Shown: one piece after another, positions 21,174 through 32,300 of the stretch
Layout of the letters: each line of letters starts with the position of its first letter
How positions within the stretch are numbered: position 1 is the stretch's first letter
Assembly: GCA_950022295.1 (NCBI GenBank)
Contig: OX465595.1
Coordinates: 429,158,270-429,222,269 of the forward strand
DNA from: Bromus sterilis
Lineage: Eukaryota; Streptophyta; Magnoliopsida; Poales; Poaceae
Reading direction: 5' to 3'
Length of the DNA stretch: 64,000 nucleotides
The notes under the pieces: generated by a model
The model's input: the letters and a program-made list of their open reading frames with translations, nothing else
Databases searched by the model: none
Told to the model about the DNA's origin: nothing
Position numbers and translations under genes: made by a program

Positions 21174-21335
21174 TGAAAGCAAAGGTGAACTTGTTGCAAA
21201 GCTTTTGAGCGCAACAAGGTGATGTTGTGAAGGTTTTTGGTTGGTTCAAAACTTTTTTCAACAAGGCGTGTGTTGCAAAGCCACCAAGCGCAACAAAGCA
21301 ACAAGGATCATGTTGCAAAAGGACCGCAAGCATCT
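21174..21335. repeat. GCAACAAGG repeat segment inside a LINE remnant
   Basis: Several GTTGCAAAG, GCGCAACAA and CAACAAGG motifs in about 160 bp echo the palindromic cluster at 7107-7506. The segment abuts the C-terminal part of the LINE remnant. Confidence 0.5.
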
Positions 21336-22480
21336 GAACCACCGATTGCCAAAACTGCGAGCAAAAATTAAGAGGCTGACCCTGCAGGTATTCATCTTTA
21401 ATGATTGTAAGCCATAGGGCCCCTTCACCCCCTGAGAGCCGCCAAAGGCACTTAGTCAGCAAGTCTATGTTGATGCGTTTGGTGGAGACGAGATCGAGAC
21501 CCCCTGCTAGTCTTTAGGTTTGCACATCTTCTACCACTTAACCATATGATACTTTTGCTTCCCAATCTTGCTGGCCCAAAAAAACACACGACTAGTACTT
21601 AGCTATTTCATGATGTAGGGTCTCAGGGAGGCTATAAAATCCCATCACATACATCACCAAACAAGAAAGGGAGGAATTGATGAGCATCGCTCGAGCCGTC
21701 TTAGACATGAACTGACTATGCCATGGTTCCGCACGATGTTGCGCCCTAGCAACGATTGGGTACGTGAAGGTCTTTAATTTGGATCCAGGAGTCGCTAATC
21801 GAAATGCCCAAGTAACTGGTAGGGAAGGACACGAGATGGCAGTTGAAGAGGTTGGCAATCTGCTCCCGATCCTCGTCGGAGTACACTAATACCATGACCT
21901 CACTCTTATCGTAGTTGATCTCAAGGCCCAACATCTCCTAGAAGCAGAGCAACGGGCATTTGGTGCTCTCGATATCCAGATCGAACCCTTCCAACATGAT
22001 TATCGTATCATCCGCATATGGCAGATGAGTGATCCCTCTCCCAGGATCAATCTGCGGGATCACGCCATGGATGTAGCCAGTTGCCTTGGCCACATCCTAT
22101 ATAGTGGCAAAAGCATCCACCACGAGGTTAAATAGAAATGAAGACAGAGGGTCCCCTTGCCGCACCCTCTTGTGGGTGCGAAAGTAGGAAATGATCATTT
22201 CATTAATATTCTCCGTCGTGCGGCCAAAAGACAGTAACCGCATCACACGAGCAATCCATCTGTCATCAAAACCCTTTTGAAACAGAACTTCCCTCAGGAA
22301 GTACCATCACACCGTATCGTATGCTTTGAAGAAGTCAATCTTCAGAAATACCGCTCGAGATTTTTGGACTTTGCATTCATGAATGGTCTCTTGAAGAATT
22401 AAGACCCCTTCCAGAATAAACCGAGCCTTAATAAAAGAAAACTTGTTGGTTGTGTCATTTTGTCCGCAATCGTGGCCGCC
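21336..22480 (-). pseudogene. Decayed LINE reverse-transcriptase fragment
   Basis: Minus-strand translation, with several stops and shifts, gives reverse-transcriptase motifs in order: VRQGDPLSSFLFNLVVDAF, the catalytic PYADDTIIML and INYDKSEVMVLVYS followed by TSYLGI. A later fragment near 21380-21460 (CLWRLSGGEGALWLTIIKDE) matches the C-terminal region of plant LINE ORF2. Both the 5' and the 3' portions are missing. It lies between the F-box gene and LTPG gene 3. Confidence 0.85.
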
Positions 22481-22666
22481 CTAATGGTGTACCCCATTGT
22501 TGGCTTAATCTAACAAGGCATCGATGACATCGCATGGTTCGACTATGAACACAAATAAATAAACTATTATAGCAGCCACACATCCAATGCTTTTTTGAAG
22601 TAAAAAGTCCATGACAACTCTATGAATCCAGATACAAAAACCGTTTTATTGCAAGAGTCGGAAGAA

Positions 22667-22734
22667 GGGCCATGTAGCTCACCAACATAGCCACCTAATT
22701 CCACCTTCCCCAACAAAAACCACGTCTATAAATA
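22667..22734 (+). promoter_or_regulatory. Proximal promoter and TATA box of LTPG gene 3
   Basis: The block CATGTAGCTCACCAACAT (22671-22688) is followed by TATA box TATAAATA at 22727-22734. A degenerate distal module (CTAACAAGGCATCGATGAC, near 22510) is all that remains of the copy seen in genes 1, 2 and 4. Confidence 0.6.
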
Positions 22735-22867
22735 ACACACCAATTCGAATGCCAAAAGCACAAACAACCAGCCTGATCAGCATCTAGCTCCAAACTCCAA
22801 AGCCTCCAGCCCAAGAAAAAGCATCGATCTTTCGCTAGCAATCCAAGGAGAGGATTCATCAGATCAG

Positions 22868-23401
22868 ATGGCGGCAAGAGCCATGCCAAGCAGCAGTAGC
22901 ATCCTCCTGGCAGCGGCGGTGGCAGCCCTGCTGGTGGCCGCGGCGTCGGCGCAGTCCGGGTGCACGGCGGCCCTCATCGGCATGTACCCGTGCTTGAACT
23001 ACATCAGCGGCACCGACACGGCGCCCTCCAAGTCCTGCTGCTCGCAGCTCGCCTCTGTCGTGCAGTCCCAGCCGGAGTGCCTCTGCAGCGCGCTCGGCGG
23101 CGACTCCTCGTCGCTCGGCGGCATCACCATCAACAAGACGCGCGCGCTCGAGCTCCCCAAGGCGTGCAAGGTGGAGACCCCGCCGGCGAGCAAGTGCGAC
23201 GGTGGCGCCGGTGCTCCTGCCATTGCTCCAGGCGCCGCCGCCACGCCGACCACGCCCGGGGTGCAGACACCGGCAGGCCCTGGATCCAAGACGACGCCGT
23301 TGGCGGACCTGGAGGAGATCAGCGGCTCGTCACTCCAGGGTCCGGCTGGCCTGCTGTTCGCGCTCGCGACCGCTGCGGTCTACGCCGTGGGTGCCGTGTG
23401 A
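22868..23401 (+). CDS. GPI-anchored non-specific lipid-transfer-like protein (LTPG gene 3)
   Basis: A single exon of 177 residues, starting MAARAMPSSSS. It has a signal peptide ending at ASAQ, the eight-cysteine lipid-transfer motif (SGC, PCLNY, SCCSQL, CLCSAL, ACKVE, SKC), an NKT site, a Pro/Thr/Ala-rich linker and a hydrophobic C-terminus ending AVYAVGAV suited to GPI attachment. It lacks the intron that interrupts genes 1 and 2 just after SKCNG; the coding sequence runs straight through. Closest in the window to gene 4. Expected to act at the outer plasma membrane or wall as a lipid carrier; the particular lipid is unknown. Confidence 0.93.
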   Translation: MAARAMPSSSSILLAAAVAALLVAAASAQSGCTAALIGMYPCLNYISGTDTAPSKSCCSQLASVVQSQPECLCSALGGDSSSLGGITINKTRALELPKACKVETPPASKCDGGAGAPAIAPGAAATPTTPGVQTPAGPGSKTTPLADLEEISGSSLQGPAGLLFALATAAVYAVGAV

Positions 23402-24587
23402 CCGTCTCGGGCACTTCACTGAAGTGCTAGCTAGCTGGTTTTTCAAAAATGTATTTCTTGTTTCTTGTTTGATACTATTTGGGGTGCCTAATGGTTTAGC
23501 ATTGGACGTTGGTGACTGGTGAGGACCGAGAGGAGAGATATGTAAATGTTGTGTTCCACATATGTGCTAGTAATATTATTGATTGCTTTTGCTTGAGAGG
23601 TAATAAGATAAAAAAAATGTTTGCCTATAGACACAAAAGAAAGATGTAAGCAACATCGATTCTTTTTCTAAGAATATTGGATGTTGATTAAAGATGGTTC
23701 CTCTGTTCGTTTTTGGCTTAACTTTTGGTCACCTGTTAGGCGACCGAGTGAGGCCTTCCCTACTTTGTTTTCATTTTTGCCCAGATCCTGACATCTCCCG
23801 AGACAACATGATTAAGTTTTGTGCACTTCATCGAAAAGTCTATCAAAAAAGGTAACACTTCATGAAAACAGGGTTAGCCATTGTCTAGCTAATCTTGGTA
23901 GATCTGAGGAACTTACGGTGGTGTGGCTGGGTTCAGGGCCAAATGTGGTCTCTGAACTTTGTAAACATGACATTTCTTTTGAGCATGAATAGACTTTTCC
24001 TTTTGCCCCCCCAAAAAAGAGCTAACACTTCATGAAATGAATCTATCCTAACGTAGATAGTCTATTTGGAGAAAATAGGCCTAAATAATTGAAGCTACCG
24101 GAATTGCCATCCAATACAGTCTCATATATGTTTGCGGATCAATGCGTTCATTCGGATTCTCGCAAAGTGAATTAAAACATGCGGGGTGTTTGCAGGCGTC
24201 CAAACATCCGACTGGCCAATCAAAAGCCATCATGTATCCTTTACTCTATGTTCAAGTAACCGAATGCGATGTTGTTTGACTTAACGAAAGGCATGCTCTG
24301 TTTGGCGGAATATGGATTTGCATATGCATGTAGTTCAATGGCGGAAGGTGATCTGGTGTGCATGTAATGCAATGGTGGAAGGTGATTTTGCATGCATGTT
24401 GGTTCAAGTGCTTTAATCCATCTAAAATGTGACAGCTGTTTGGATGTTTAGCGGAAGATTATTGTTGTTTTACGAAAAACTGTTGCATAAAGACACACAT
24501 TTGAAATATAGGATGGCATGGTTGTTGGCTCTTGTATCCAAATCCAGACAACAACCACCGTGACACTCAAAACCGTCTGGCTTCATC
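23402..24587. other. Intergenic between LTPG genes 3 and 4
   Basis: The 3' UTR of gene 3 (to about 23600) contains the family-shared TGGTTTAGCATTGG. Beyond it lies AT-rich sequence without coding potential; no transposon termini were recognised. Confidence 0.5.
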
Positions 24588-24604
24588 CAACACGGCGTTG
24601 ACCA
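24588..24604 (+). promoter_or_regulatory. Conserved distal module of LTPG gene 4
   Basis: CAACACGGCGTTGACCA, one base different from genes 1 and 2, with the flanking ACACTCAAAACCG also shared with gene 2. Contains a W-box core. Confidence 0.55.
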
Positions 24605-24736
24605 AAACCTGGTGCAACTACTAACGCCAACTAATTTAGCCGACACATGTACAAGGTTTTGACCAAAGTACTAGAGTAAGTAAATAATAAGTAGAATTCC
24701 AAGAAAGAAGTCATTTCATTGCCAGAGTAGGAAGTA

Positions 24737-24785
24737 GGGACATGTAGCTCACCAACATGCCCAACAAACACCACAACTATAAATT
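24737..24785 (+). promoter_or_regulatory. Proximal promoter and TATA box of LTPG gene 4
   Basis: CATGTAGCTCACCAACAT (24741-24758) is followed by TATAAATT at 24778-24785. The C/A-rich spacer between them is about 20 bp shorter than in the paralogs. Confidence 0.6.
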
Positions 24786-24936
24786 CACACGACCTCGAGC
24801 GCCAAAAGCACCAACACACGTCACACGGCCTGGTCACTCAGCGGTCAGCGCAAGCAAGAAGCATCCAGCCAGCCCAAGAAAAATCCTCTAGATTTCAATA
24901 GCAATCCAAGGGGAAGCAGAACTGTAGAATCCATCG

Positions 24937-25461
24937 ATGGCAATGGCGGGTGGAGTCATGTCCGGAAGCAGCATCCTGATGGCCACAGCGGTGGTGGCGC
25001 TGCTGGCGGCATCAGCGTTGGCGCAGTCCGGGTGCACGGCGGCGCTCGTCGGCATGTACCCGTGCTTGAACTACATCAGCGGCAACGACACGGCGCCGAC
25101 AAAGTCGTGCTGCTCCCAGCTCGGCTCCGTGGCGCAGTCCCAGCCGCAGTGCCTCTGCAGCGCGCTCGGCGGCGACTCCTCGTCGCTGGGCGGCATCACC
25201 ATCAACAAGACGCGCGCTCTCAAGCTCCCCAAGGCGTGCAACGTGCAGACCCCGCCGGCGAGCAAGTGCAACGCTGGTAGCAGCGCTGCTGGCGCCCCCA
25301 CGCCGACCACGCCGGAAGTGCAGACACCGGCAGGCTCCGGGTCGAAGACGACGCCAGCGGCCTACCTGCCGGAGAACGGCGGCGTCTCGTCGCTCCAGGG
25401 CCCGGCTGGCCTTCTGTTCGCGCTCGCGGCTGCGGCGGCCTACGCCGTGTCTGCGGTGTAG
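24937..25461 (+). CDS. GPI-anchored non-specific lipid-transfer-like protein (LTPG gene 4)
   Basis: A single exon of 174 residues from ATG at 24937. Order: signal peptide (MSGSSILMATAVVALLAAS), eight-cysteine domain with PCLNYISGNDTAPTKSCCS and CLCSAL, an NKT glycosylation site, the linker TPTTPEVQTPAGSGSKTTP, and a hydrophobic C-terminal tail for GPI replacement. Like gene 3 it has no intron. The start is supported by the conserved TATA-to-ATG distance of about 150 bp. Fourth member of the tandem cluster, same orientation as the others. Confidence 0.93.
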   Translation: MAMAGGVMSGSSILMATAVVALLAASALAQSGCTAALVGMYPCLNYISGNDTAPTKSCCSQLGSVAQSQPQCLCSALGGDSSSLGGITINKTRALKLPKACNVQTPPASKCNAGSSAAGAPTPTTPEVQTPAGSGSKTTPAAYLPENGGVSSLQGPAGLLFALAAAAAYAVSAV

Positions 25462-25845
25462 CGAGCGTGTTTCTCGCTGGCCTGGACTGCCGTTAGCTGT
25501 CTGGTGATGAACAAATTTGTTTCTTGTGTGGTATTATTTGGGTATTGGTTTAGAAATGGGCATTGGTGAGGAGGAATAGTTCAGTGTGGTGTTTCACATC
25601 TGTACTACCATTGGTTTGTCTTGCTGCAGTTGCACGAAGGCGTTCACTTTGATCCATGTGCTCCACTTTTCACAATTTCATGGATCTGGAACTTATTACA
25701 TCCAGCTTTCGAGCAAACACATGACTTCCATAAAACAGAGCAGATCCATCGAAAAAACAGAGCAAAAAACAGAGTAGTCAAGTAAAACAGAGCAATTCCT
25801 CCAAGGAAAAACAGAGCATACAACAGAGTAGTCAAGCGATGCTAA
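25462..25845. other. LTPG gene 4 3' region
   Basis: The 3' UTR is followed by repeated AAAACAGAGCA motifs (about 25735-25830). No coding sequence. Confidence 0.5.
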
Positions 25846-27087
25846 GGGCATCTCTAATGCCAATCCCTAAAATATATGGCACATCTGTTCGAGACAGGGG
25901 ATAAATCTAAGGACATTAATGCGTGAACCGAACATCCAACCCTACCGTATTTAAATTCACACAAACTTTAAACAGATTCCATTCCTCGCAATCATTTCAA
26001 CTGAGAACTAGTAAATTCGGATAAAATCAAAAGAAAAATCATTAAAACTCAGGCATAATTTACACAAAATGACATTTCGTTCGTTGAACTAGTTTAATAC
26101 TTAAAAAAACTAATTGAACTCTACGTTCGTCGTCACGCCGCCGTCTTCCACGTCCATCTTCTTTGGTGCTCCTCGTCGTCCTTCAGGCAGTCGAAGATGA
26201 CATTTATCCTCGCCTATTGCTCGTAGAGAAGGCACCGGTTTTACTTGCACATGCACTCCGTTTGAATGGAATCGAGGATCACTTTTTGTTTCACTATTAT
26301 GACATTCACCAAGACGCCTCGACGGTGCGCATGTCCTGCATCTCCCAACAGAGCTACCAACGGTGCATCGGAGTAAGTTCCTCCACCTCCTCCTATTGCT
26401 CCTGCTTCGCGTCTTCCTTCTCCTCCATGTGTCGGGCCTCCTCCTTCAACACCACGAGCTTCTCTCGCCTTGCCGAAGTGAGAATCTTGTATGTCAAGAT
26501 CTTAGAGAGGACCATGATGATCGGAGTGGCGCGAAAGAGTTTGGATGTAGATGGAATGACTACACAGGCTCGCCGCGCCGCTTATATTGTTGCTGGTAGG
26601 AGGACGGGTGGGCAACTGGCTTCAATGCCGCCGGGGTAGACTTCTCGGCCGCCGCGTTCGCACTGAAGCGACGTCATCGCTTCAAATCCATCTCGTCCCG
26701 TCTTCGGCATTGAACACACATAGACAATGGAGCAATAGTGGCATCATCGTTGCTTCGGAGCCGCCCCGTCGCGTATATCAGGCATTAACGCGCGCGCGGA
26801 GGACGAAGCTATGATCGGCGCTCTCCGGCGGCGTCTCTTCAGCATTAAACGACTGCGCCAACCCTTCCCACGCGGGGAAGACTTTTGATGCGGGGGGGCC
26901 TGAGTGTTGGACGAGGACATTTCGCCTGTCCGAATTCTCGTAAAGCCTCCGGATTTGGATCAGATTTGTGGGAAAACGGCGAACCAACCCGCGAACGGAT
27001 ACAAGGCCACATTGGATGGCAAAAGTGACCCGAACAACTCAATCTAAACGGATGCATAAGGTTTTATGGTCGGCGTTGGAGATGCCT
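25846..27087 (-). mobile_element. Harbinger-like DNA transposon remnant
   Basis: Imperfect terminal inverted repeats: left GGGCATCTCTAATGCC (25846) and right GGCGTTGGAGATGCCT (ending 27087). Similar GGGCATCTCCAA-type ends occur in grass PIF/Harbinger elements. Near 26400-26530 the minus strand reads a Glu/Lys-rich segment with VLKEEARHMEEKE, like the Myb/NAM-associated second protein of Harbinger elements. No transposase core was found and the 3-bp target duplication is not exact. About 1.24 kb, non-autonomous or decayed. Confidence 0.5.
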
Positions 27088-27564
27088 AGGAAGACCCTTA
27101 AAGCTTCAGTGTATGTTTAAACCATGGTGTTCAAATCGTTTTTTAAGTCAATGAAAACCCCTAGGTGTCAACATATCCTTTGCTGATATATTGTTTTCGA
27201 TGCTGGACATCATCAGATCCCCGTCCTGGAACAGCATCACATTACAGCATGCGGTGCAGTTTAAGACATTACAGTACATACATTCAGGGACAGACAAACG
27301 GTGTTGGCCGATTTCCCTTTTTATTTCAAACTAGAATTGAAACCCTTACAGGCGAGACACTTATTTCAGAAATTTTGCACCGAAAGATGCACAACCTGCA
27401 CAAAATATGAAGCCACCTGAGGCTGGAAACTCCCACTGAAGTATATAAATTTTGATTGAATCCCTGGACGATGTCGCTTTGGGTTTGCAACGATGAGCGG
27501 CCAGATTTTCAGTATGTTCCTAGTAGTTCATTAACCGGCACTAGTATATGCAATAAAACTGACA
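27088..27564. other. Downstream region of the GST gene
   Basis: Contains the likely 3' UTR of the minus-strand GST gene; no other gene is seen. Confidence 0.45.
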
Positions 27565-28395
27565 TCACCAATGAGCCATGAGCGAGATCACCTTCCTGAC
27601 GGAAGGCCTAGCGAAGAGCTCCTCCAGCCACGCCCTAACACGAGGGTAGGCGTCGAACACCGCCGCGTAGGGCATCTCCATGAAGTAGTGCGTCTCAGGG
27701 AAGTGGCTGAGATCCACGAGGCTCAGAAAATCCCCTGCCAGGTACCTGTGCTTGGTCAGCCGGGCCTCGTACACGTCCAGCACCTTCTTCAACCTCTCGA
27801 CGCTCTCGCCGATGATGCCCTCGTCCGGGGTCCCGCCCAGCGCCGGCGCGACGCGGTGCTGGAAGAACACCGATTGCATGATGGGGTCGAAGCTGAGCGC
27901 CTCCACGTCCAGCCACACGTCCACCAGCGCCGACTCCTCCGGGTCCGGGCTGCCTTCCCTCAGCAGGTTCACCTCCTCTGTCTTGTACTTGCGGAGCACG
28001 TACCGGGAGATCGCGCGGGACTCTGTGGGTAATGGACAGAATTTGAGTGAGATTTCGATGAATTCCACTGGATTTTTGGAGAGAGGTTTGGTGGAGTGGA
28101 CTCACGGAACAGCATCAGATCGCCGTCCTGGAACGCCGGGACCTGTCCGAACGGCTGATCGGAGAAAAACGGTGTGGATCAAGATGAATATCCAGCTCGG
28201 TGGTTCTATGATCCAAACTATGCTGCAAGTGGAGAGTGTTCTTACGTTTCTGGCGAGGTGCTCGGGGCCCTTGTGCTCCTTGGCGTGGAAGTCGACGCCG
28301 ATGATCTCGTACTCGGCGCCGACCTCCTCGAGGCACACCAGCACCCGGGCCACGTTCGTGAACGCCGCCGACCCGAACACCTTCACCGGCGCCAT
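27565..28395 (-). CDS. Phi-class glutathione S-transferase with altered active site
   Basis: Three exons on the minus strand: 28246-28395, 28106-28154 and 27565-28022, with GT-AG introns of 91 and 83 bp, giving 218 residues, the normal phi-class length. Residues 1-80 form the thioredoxin-like glutathione-binding domain (MAPVKVFGS, CLEEVGAEYE, PFGQVPAFQDGD) and the rest the helical substrate domain (YEARLTKHRYLAGDFLSLVDLSHFP). These enzymes conjugate glutathione to electrophiles in the cytosol. Two key residues differ: the catalytic Ser of the usual STNV motif is Phe12 (AFTNV), and the ES pair that holds glutathione is QS across the exon 2/3 junction. The protein may act as a ligand binder or peroxidase-poor variant. 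Introns and frame are otherwise clean. Confidence 0.9.
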
Positions 28396-28967
28396 GATGC
28401 TCTGAGAAACGATGAGAGGAACAGGAAGAGAGACGATGCACCTTGGTTTATGCGGCAGGCAAGTGATCAAGTTGGGAATGGAAGAAATGGTCCAAGACAT
28501 CATCATACACCAGCATTAATCGTAGTGCTTTGACTAGTAGTAGAAGTCAGGTAACGTACGCGGCCGATATGGACCAGTCCAGTCCGGACTGTCTACTACG
28601 CTGGCACGTGTAACTAGTCAAATACGGAGTATGGACTAGTACTAATTTCTACAAATACTCCCTCAGTTCCAAATTATACTTGACATCATTTTAGTTTAAA
28701 CATGATTTAAAATAATTCGGAAACGCAGGGAGTACTATTTTTTTAAAAGGTTTTACTACTTGTAATCTCGCACGCACAACGTAAATTTAATTATTATTAA
28801 TTAATTAATTAATTATCAAACAGTATTTAAAGGCGTCGTATCTTATGAATCCAGCATCTTCCGTGCACCCATGTATCCTTTTGTTCTCAGTCATCCGATC
28901 CAAATCCTATGTATTTGATGTGTTGTAGGATATTTTGCACTAATCCACCCGCCTCCGGCCCTTTAAT
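28396..28967. other. GST upstream region
   Basis: 572 bp between the GST start codon and the LINE insertion. It holds a Stowaway MITE (28656-28735) and a TTAA-rich run near 28790-28815. No confident TATA box was picked out. Confidence 0.5.
28656..28735. mobile_element. Stowaway MITE
   Basis: Begins TACTCCCTCAGTTCCAAATT and ends with CGGAAACGCAGGGAGTA; the ends are imperfect inverted repeats with TA at both borders. 80 bp, in the GST promoter region. Confidence 0.7.
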
Positions 28968-29346
28968 TTTAGAATAAAAGGAAGCCATCAGGCCCCCCGG
29001 TTCCATTGATAATGAAACCAGCAAATCCAGTACAGAGTACCATATTAATACATCCAGGTTCTGAATTTAAACTAAAGCAGCAAAACTAGAGAGGGTTTCT
29101 CAAGCAGCAAACTACAGCAACAAACTAGATAACATAGGGGTAGGAGAATGAAGAAGAACAGCTAGCACTACTCCAATTATTATACTTCCAGCGCCTCCAG
29201 GTGGATCTTGGATCTCTTCAGGGGCGACTGCGAAGGTGAAATCAGCAGCTCCAGAGGAGACACTGGGCTGAGGCTGGTCATCTTCAGTTTTCCCACTCCT
29301 GGAGCTTGCCTCCCATGGAAAAGATCATCTCCAAGCTTGTGCCCCA

Positions 29347-32300
29347 TCACCCACTTGAGAGCAGGAAAGGAGCCTTGGTCAGGGAGGAGATAGCTGCAGA
29401 GATTTCCTCCACTCTCTCCAGGGTTCTTCCTTTGAACAAAATTTTCCACTTTCTCAAGGTAGCCAGTATCCTCCACCAAACCCGATTGAGATCAGTCCAG
29501 CATGTGTTGTTAAATACAAAATCATTCCTATACTTCCATATGCACCAGAGCACACATGCAGCTACAAAATTTAAATATTCATGCTTGGAATTGGCAGGCC
29601 AATACTGAGCTATATCTAGGTAACTAATCCCTATTGATGAACCAAAGAAACTGGATATTTGTTCCCAAATGAGCTTAGCTACTACACAATCAAAAAATAA
29701 ATGCTGGATGCTCTCATTTTCAGAACAGAAAAGGCATTCAGCAGGTTTAATAATGCCTCTTTTAAGCAAGTTTTCTTTGGTCATCAGCTTGTTATTAGCC
29801 AGGAGCCATAGAAAAATATTTACTCTAGGAGGGATAATGATTTTCCACACTGCAGGGATAAAAACTGGAGTTACTCCTCTAAAGTTGATGACACTATACA
29901 AAGAGCTTGAAGAGTAGGTTCCCTTACTCTCATATTGCCAAATGAGGGCATCAGTTTCATTAGAAAGAGATATCCCATCAATGATCTGCTCTAGACAGTA
30001 CCATGACTCCATCATGTGAGGGGAGAAATTCCTGCGAAAAGTAAGCCTAATCTGACCATCTCCTATCACAGAAGCTACGGTAGTGTTTTGCTGGTGGAAG
30101 ATTCGGTATAAAGGCCAAAATTGAACAGCTAAAGGGGAAGTTCCAAACCAAATATCCTCCCAAAATCTAATTTTATTACCATCTCCCACTACCCATCTAT
30201 ACCCATGCTTGACTGCTTTAGCAGCCCAGAGAACCCCTTGCCAGAATCTGGATGGGTGGACATTTTTGCAGGCAAAGATATTGGGAGCCCTGGTCATATA
30301 TTTGTGATTTACCAAACCCCTCCAGAGTTTGTTTTCATCAGCATAATATCTTTTGATCTAGTTCCCTAACAGGCAGAGGTTGATATCTCTAAGATTTGGT
30401 ATACCAAGACCACCAAAATCTTTCTTCATACACACTAGGTGCCAATTAGCTAAATGAAGTTTCCTATTGTCCTCATTATCATTCCACAGGCAATGAGCAA
30501 GCTGGGTATTAATTAGATCCAGTGCCCACTTGGGGAATTTAAAAAAGGACAAGAGGTAAACAGGAATGCTACTAAGGCATGCTTTGATGAGATTAACTCT
30601 GGCTGCATAGGATAAAAGCTTCCCCCTCCACCCAGCTATGCTTTTGAGAATTTTATCAACAATTGGTTGAATATCCTCCTTCCTAAGCTTTTCATAGTGA
30701 AGAGGAACACCTAGATATTTTATGGGGAAGTTGCCTGCAGCACACCCAAAAATGCTAAGATATGCATTAATATCCTGATCTACAAGATTCATAGGGATTA
30801 ATTCACTTTTAGAATAATTGATTTTCATGCCAGACACACACTCAAAGCCAGAAAGGAGCCACTTGAGGTTTTTAGCTTTATCTATGTTGTGCTCCACAAA
30901 TAAAATGGTGTCATCTGCATATTGAAGGCAGAGCACACCCCCAGGCACATGTTCTGGACATAAACCCCCCAATGAGCTCAAGAGAACTAGCTTTACTCAT
31001 CATCCTGGTAAGCACATCTACTACTAAGTTGAAGAGGAGAGGGGAGAGAGGATCCCCTTGCCTTAAGCCTTTGCTAGTGGTAAAGAAACCACCCTCAACC
31101 CCATTGATTTTGACCCCAACAGATCCACCTACAGTGATCATGTTGATCCACTTGATCCATTTGGGCCCAAAGTTTCTTTTCTCAAGTATCTCAACTAGAA
31201 AATCTAAATTTACTTTATCAAAAGCTTTCTCATAATCTAATTTGAGAAAAATCCCAGGGGAGGAAGTTTGATGGACAGAATGTAAAACCTCATGAGCAGT
31301 AACTACACTTTCTAAAATGAATCTACCTTTAATGAAAGCAGTTTGGTTGCTAGCAGTGAGGGAGTCCATCAACCTAGCTAGCCTGTTAGTCAGAACTTTA
31401 GTAAAAAATTTAAAACAACAATTTAGCAAACTAATAGGCCTAAACTTCTTAATGTTAGTAGCATCTTTCTCTTTAGGAATGAGAGAGAGGACAGCAAAAT
31501 TAAGTCTGTAAATGTCTAAATTCCCAGCATGGAAATCTGAAAACAACTCCATCAGGTCCTGTTTGATAAGATCCCAAAACTTTTGGTAAAACATAAAAGA
31601 TAGGCCATCAGGCCCAGGGGACCCAACAGAGTAAGAGCCAAAAACTGCATTTTTGACTTCTTCTTCTGAAAACTCATCTTCCAAGGAAATTTTGTCTTGA
31701 GGGGAGAGTTTTTCGTTTTCAGAGAAAAAGTCCTGCTTTAAACTAAAACCATGCATATCTTCTTTCTTAAAGAGCTCTTTGTAGTAGGAGGAGGCAATTC
31801 CAATCATATCTTTAATGTCAGATGTGGGCCCATTAGGGCCATCTAATGAATTAATCCTAGTTTTCCTCCTCCTTTGATTAGCAACAGCAAAAAAATATTT
31901 AGTATTCCTGTCTCCTTCTAGAATATCTCTATCTCTAGATCTCTGCCTGGCCTTAGTTTCCTCAATGTTCCAAATTTTATTAAGCTCTTTTTGGATAAAA
32001 TCAAACCTGACAAGTTCAGCATCACTAAGACCAACAGTCTCAGATTTGATGTCCAGATTGTCAAATTCCACCATAAGAGTAGCTTTCCATTTCCTATTGG
32101 AAGCATTTAGGTTCCTACTCCAACCTTTAGTAAATTTCCTAAACCTCCTAACTTTCTCTTGCCACCTATCTAGAGCAGTTCTCCCTCTAACAGGGGCACT
32201 CCAATTTTCCTAACCAGCTCCCCAAAGTTATCTTGCATAAGCCACCATTTCTCAAATTTATAACTAGCAGGGGAGTGAGGGACAGTAACCCCAGAGTCCC

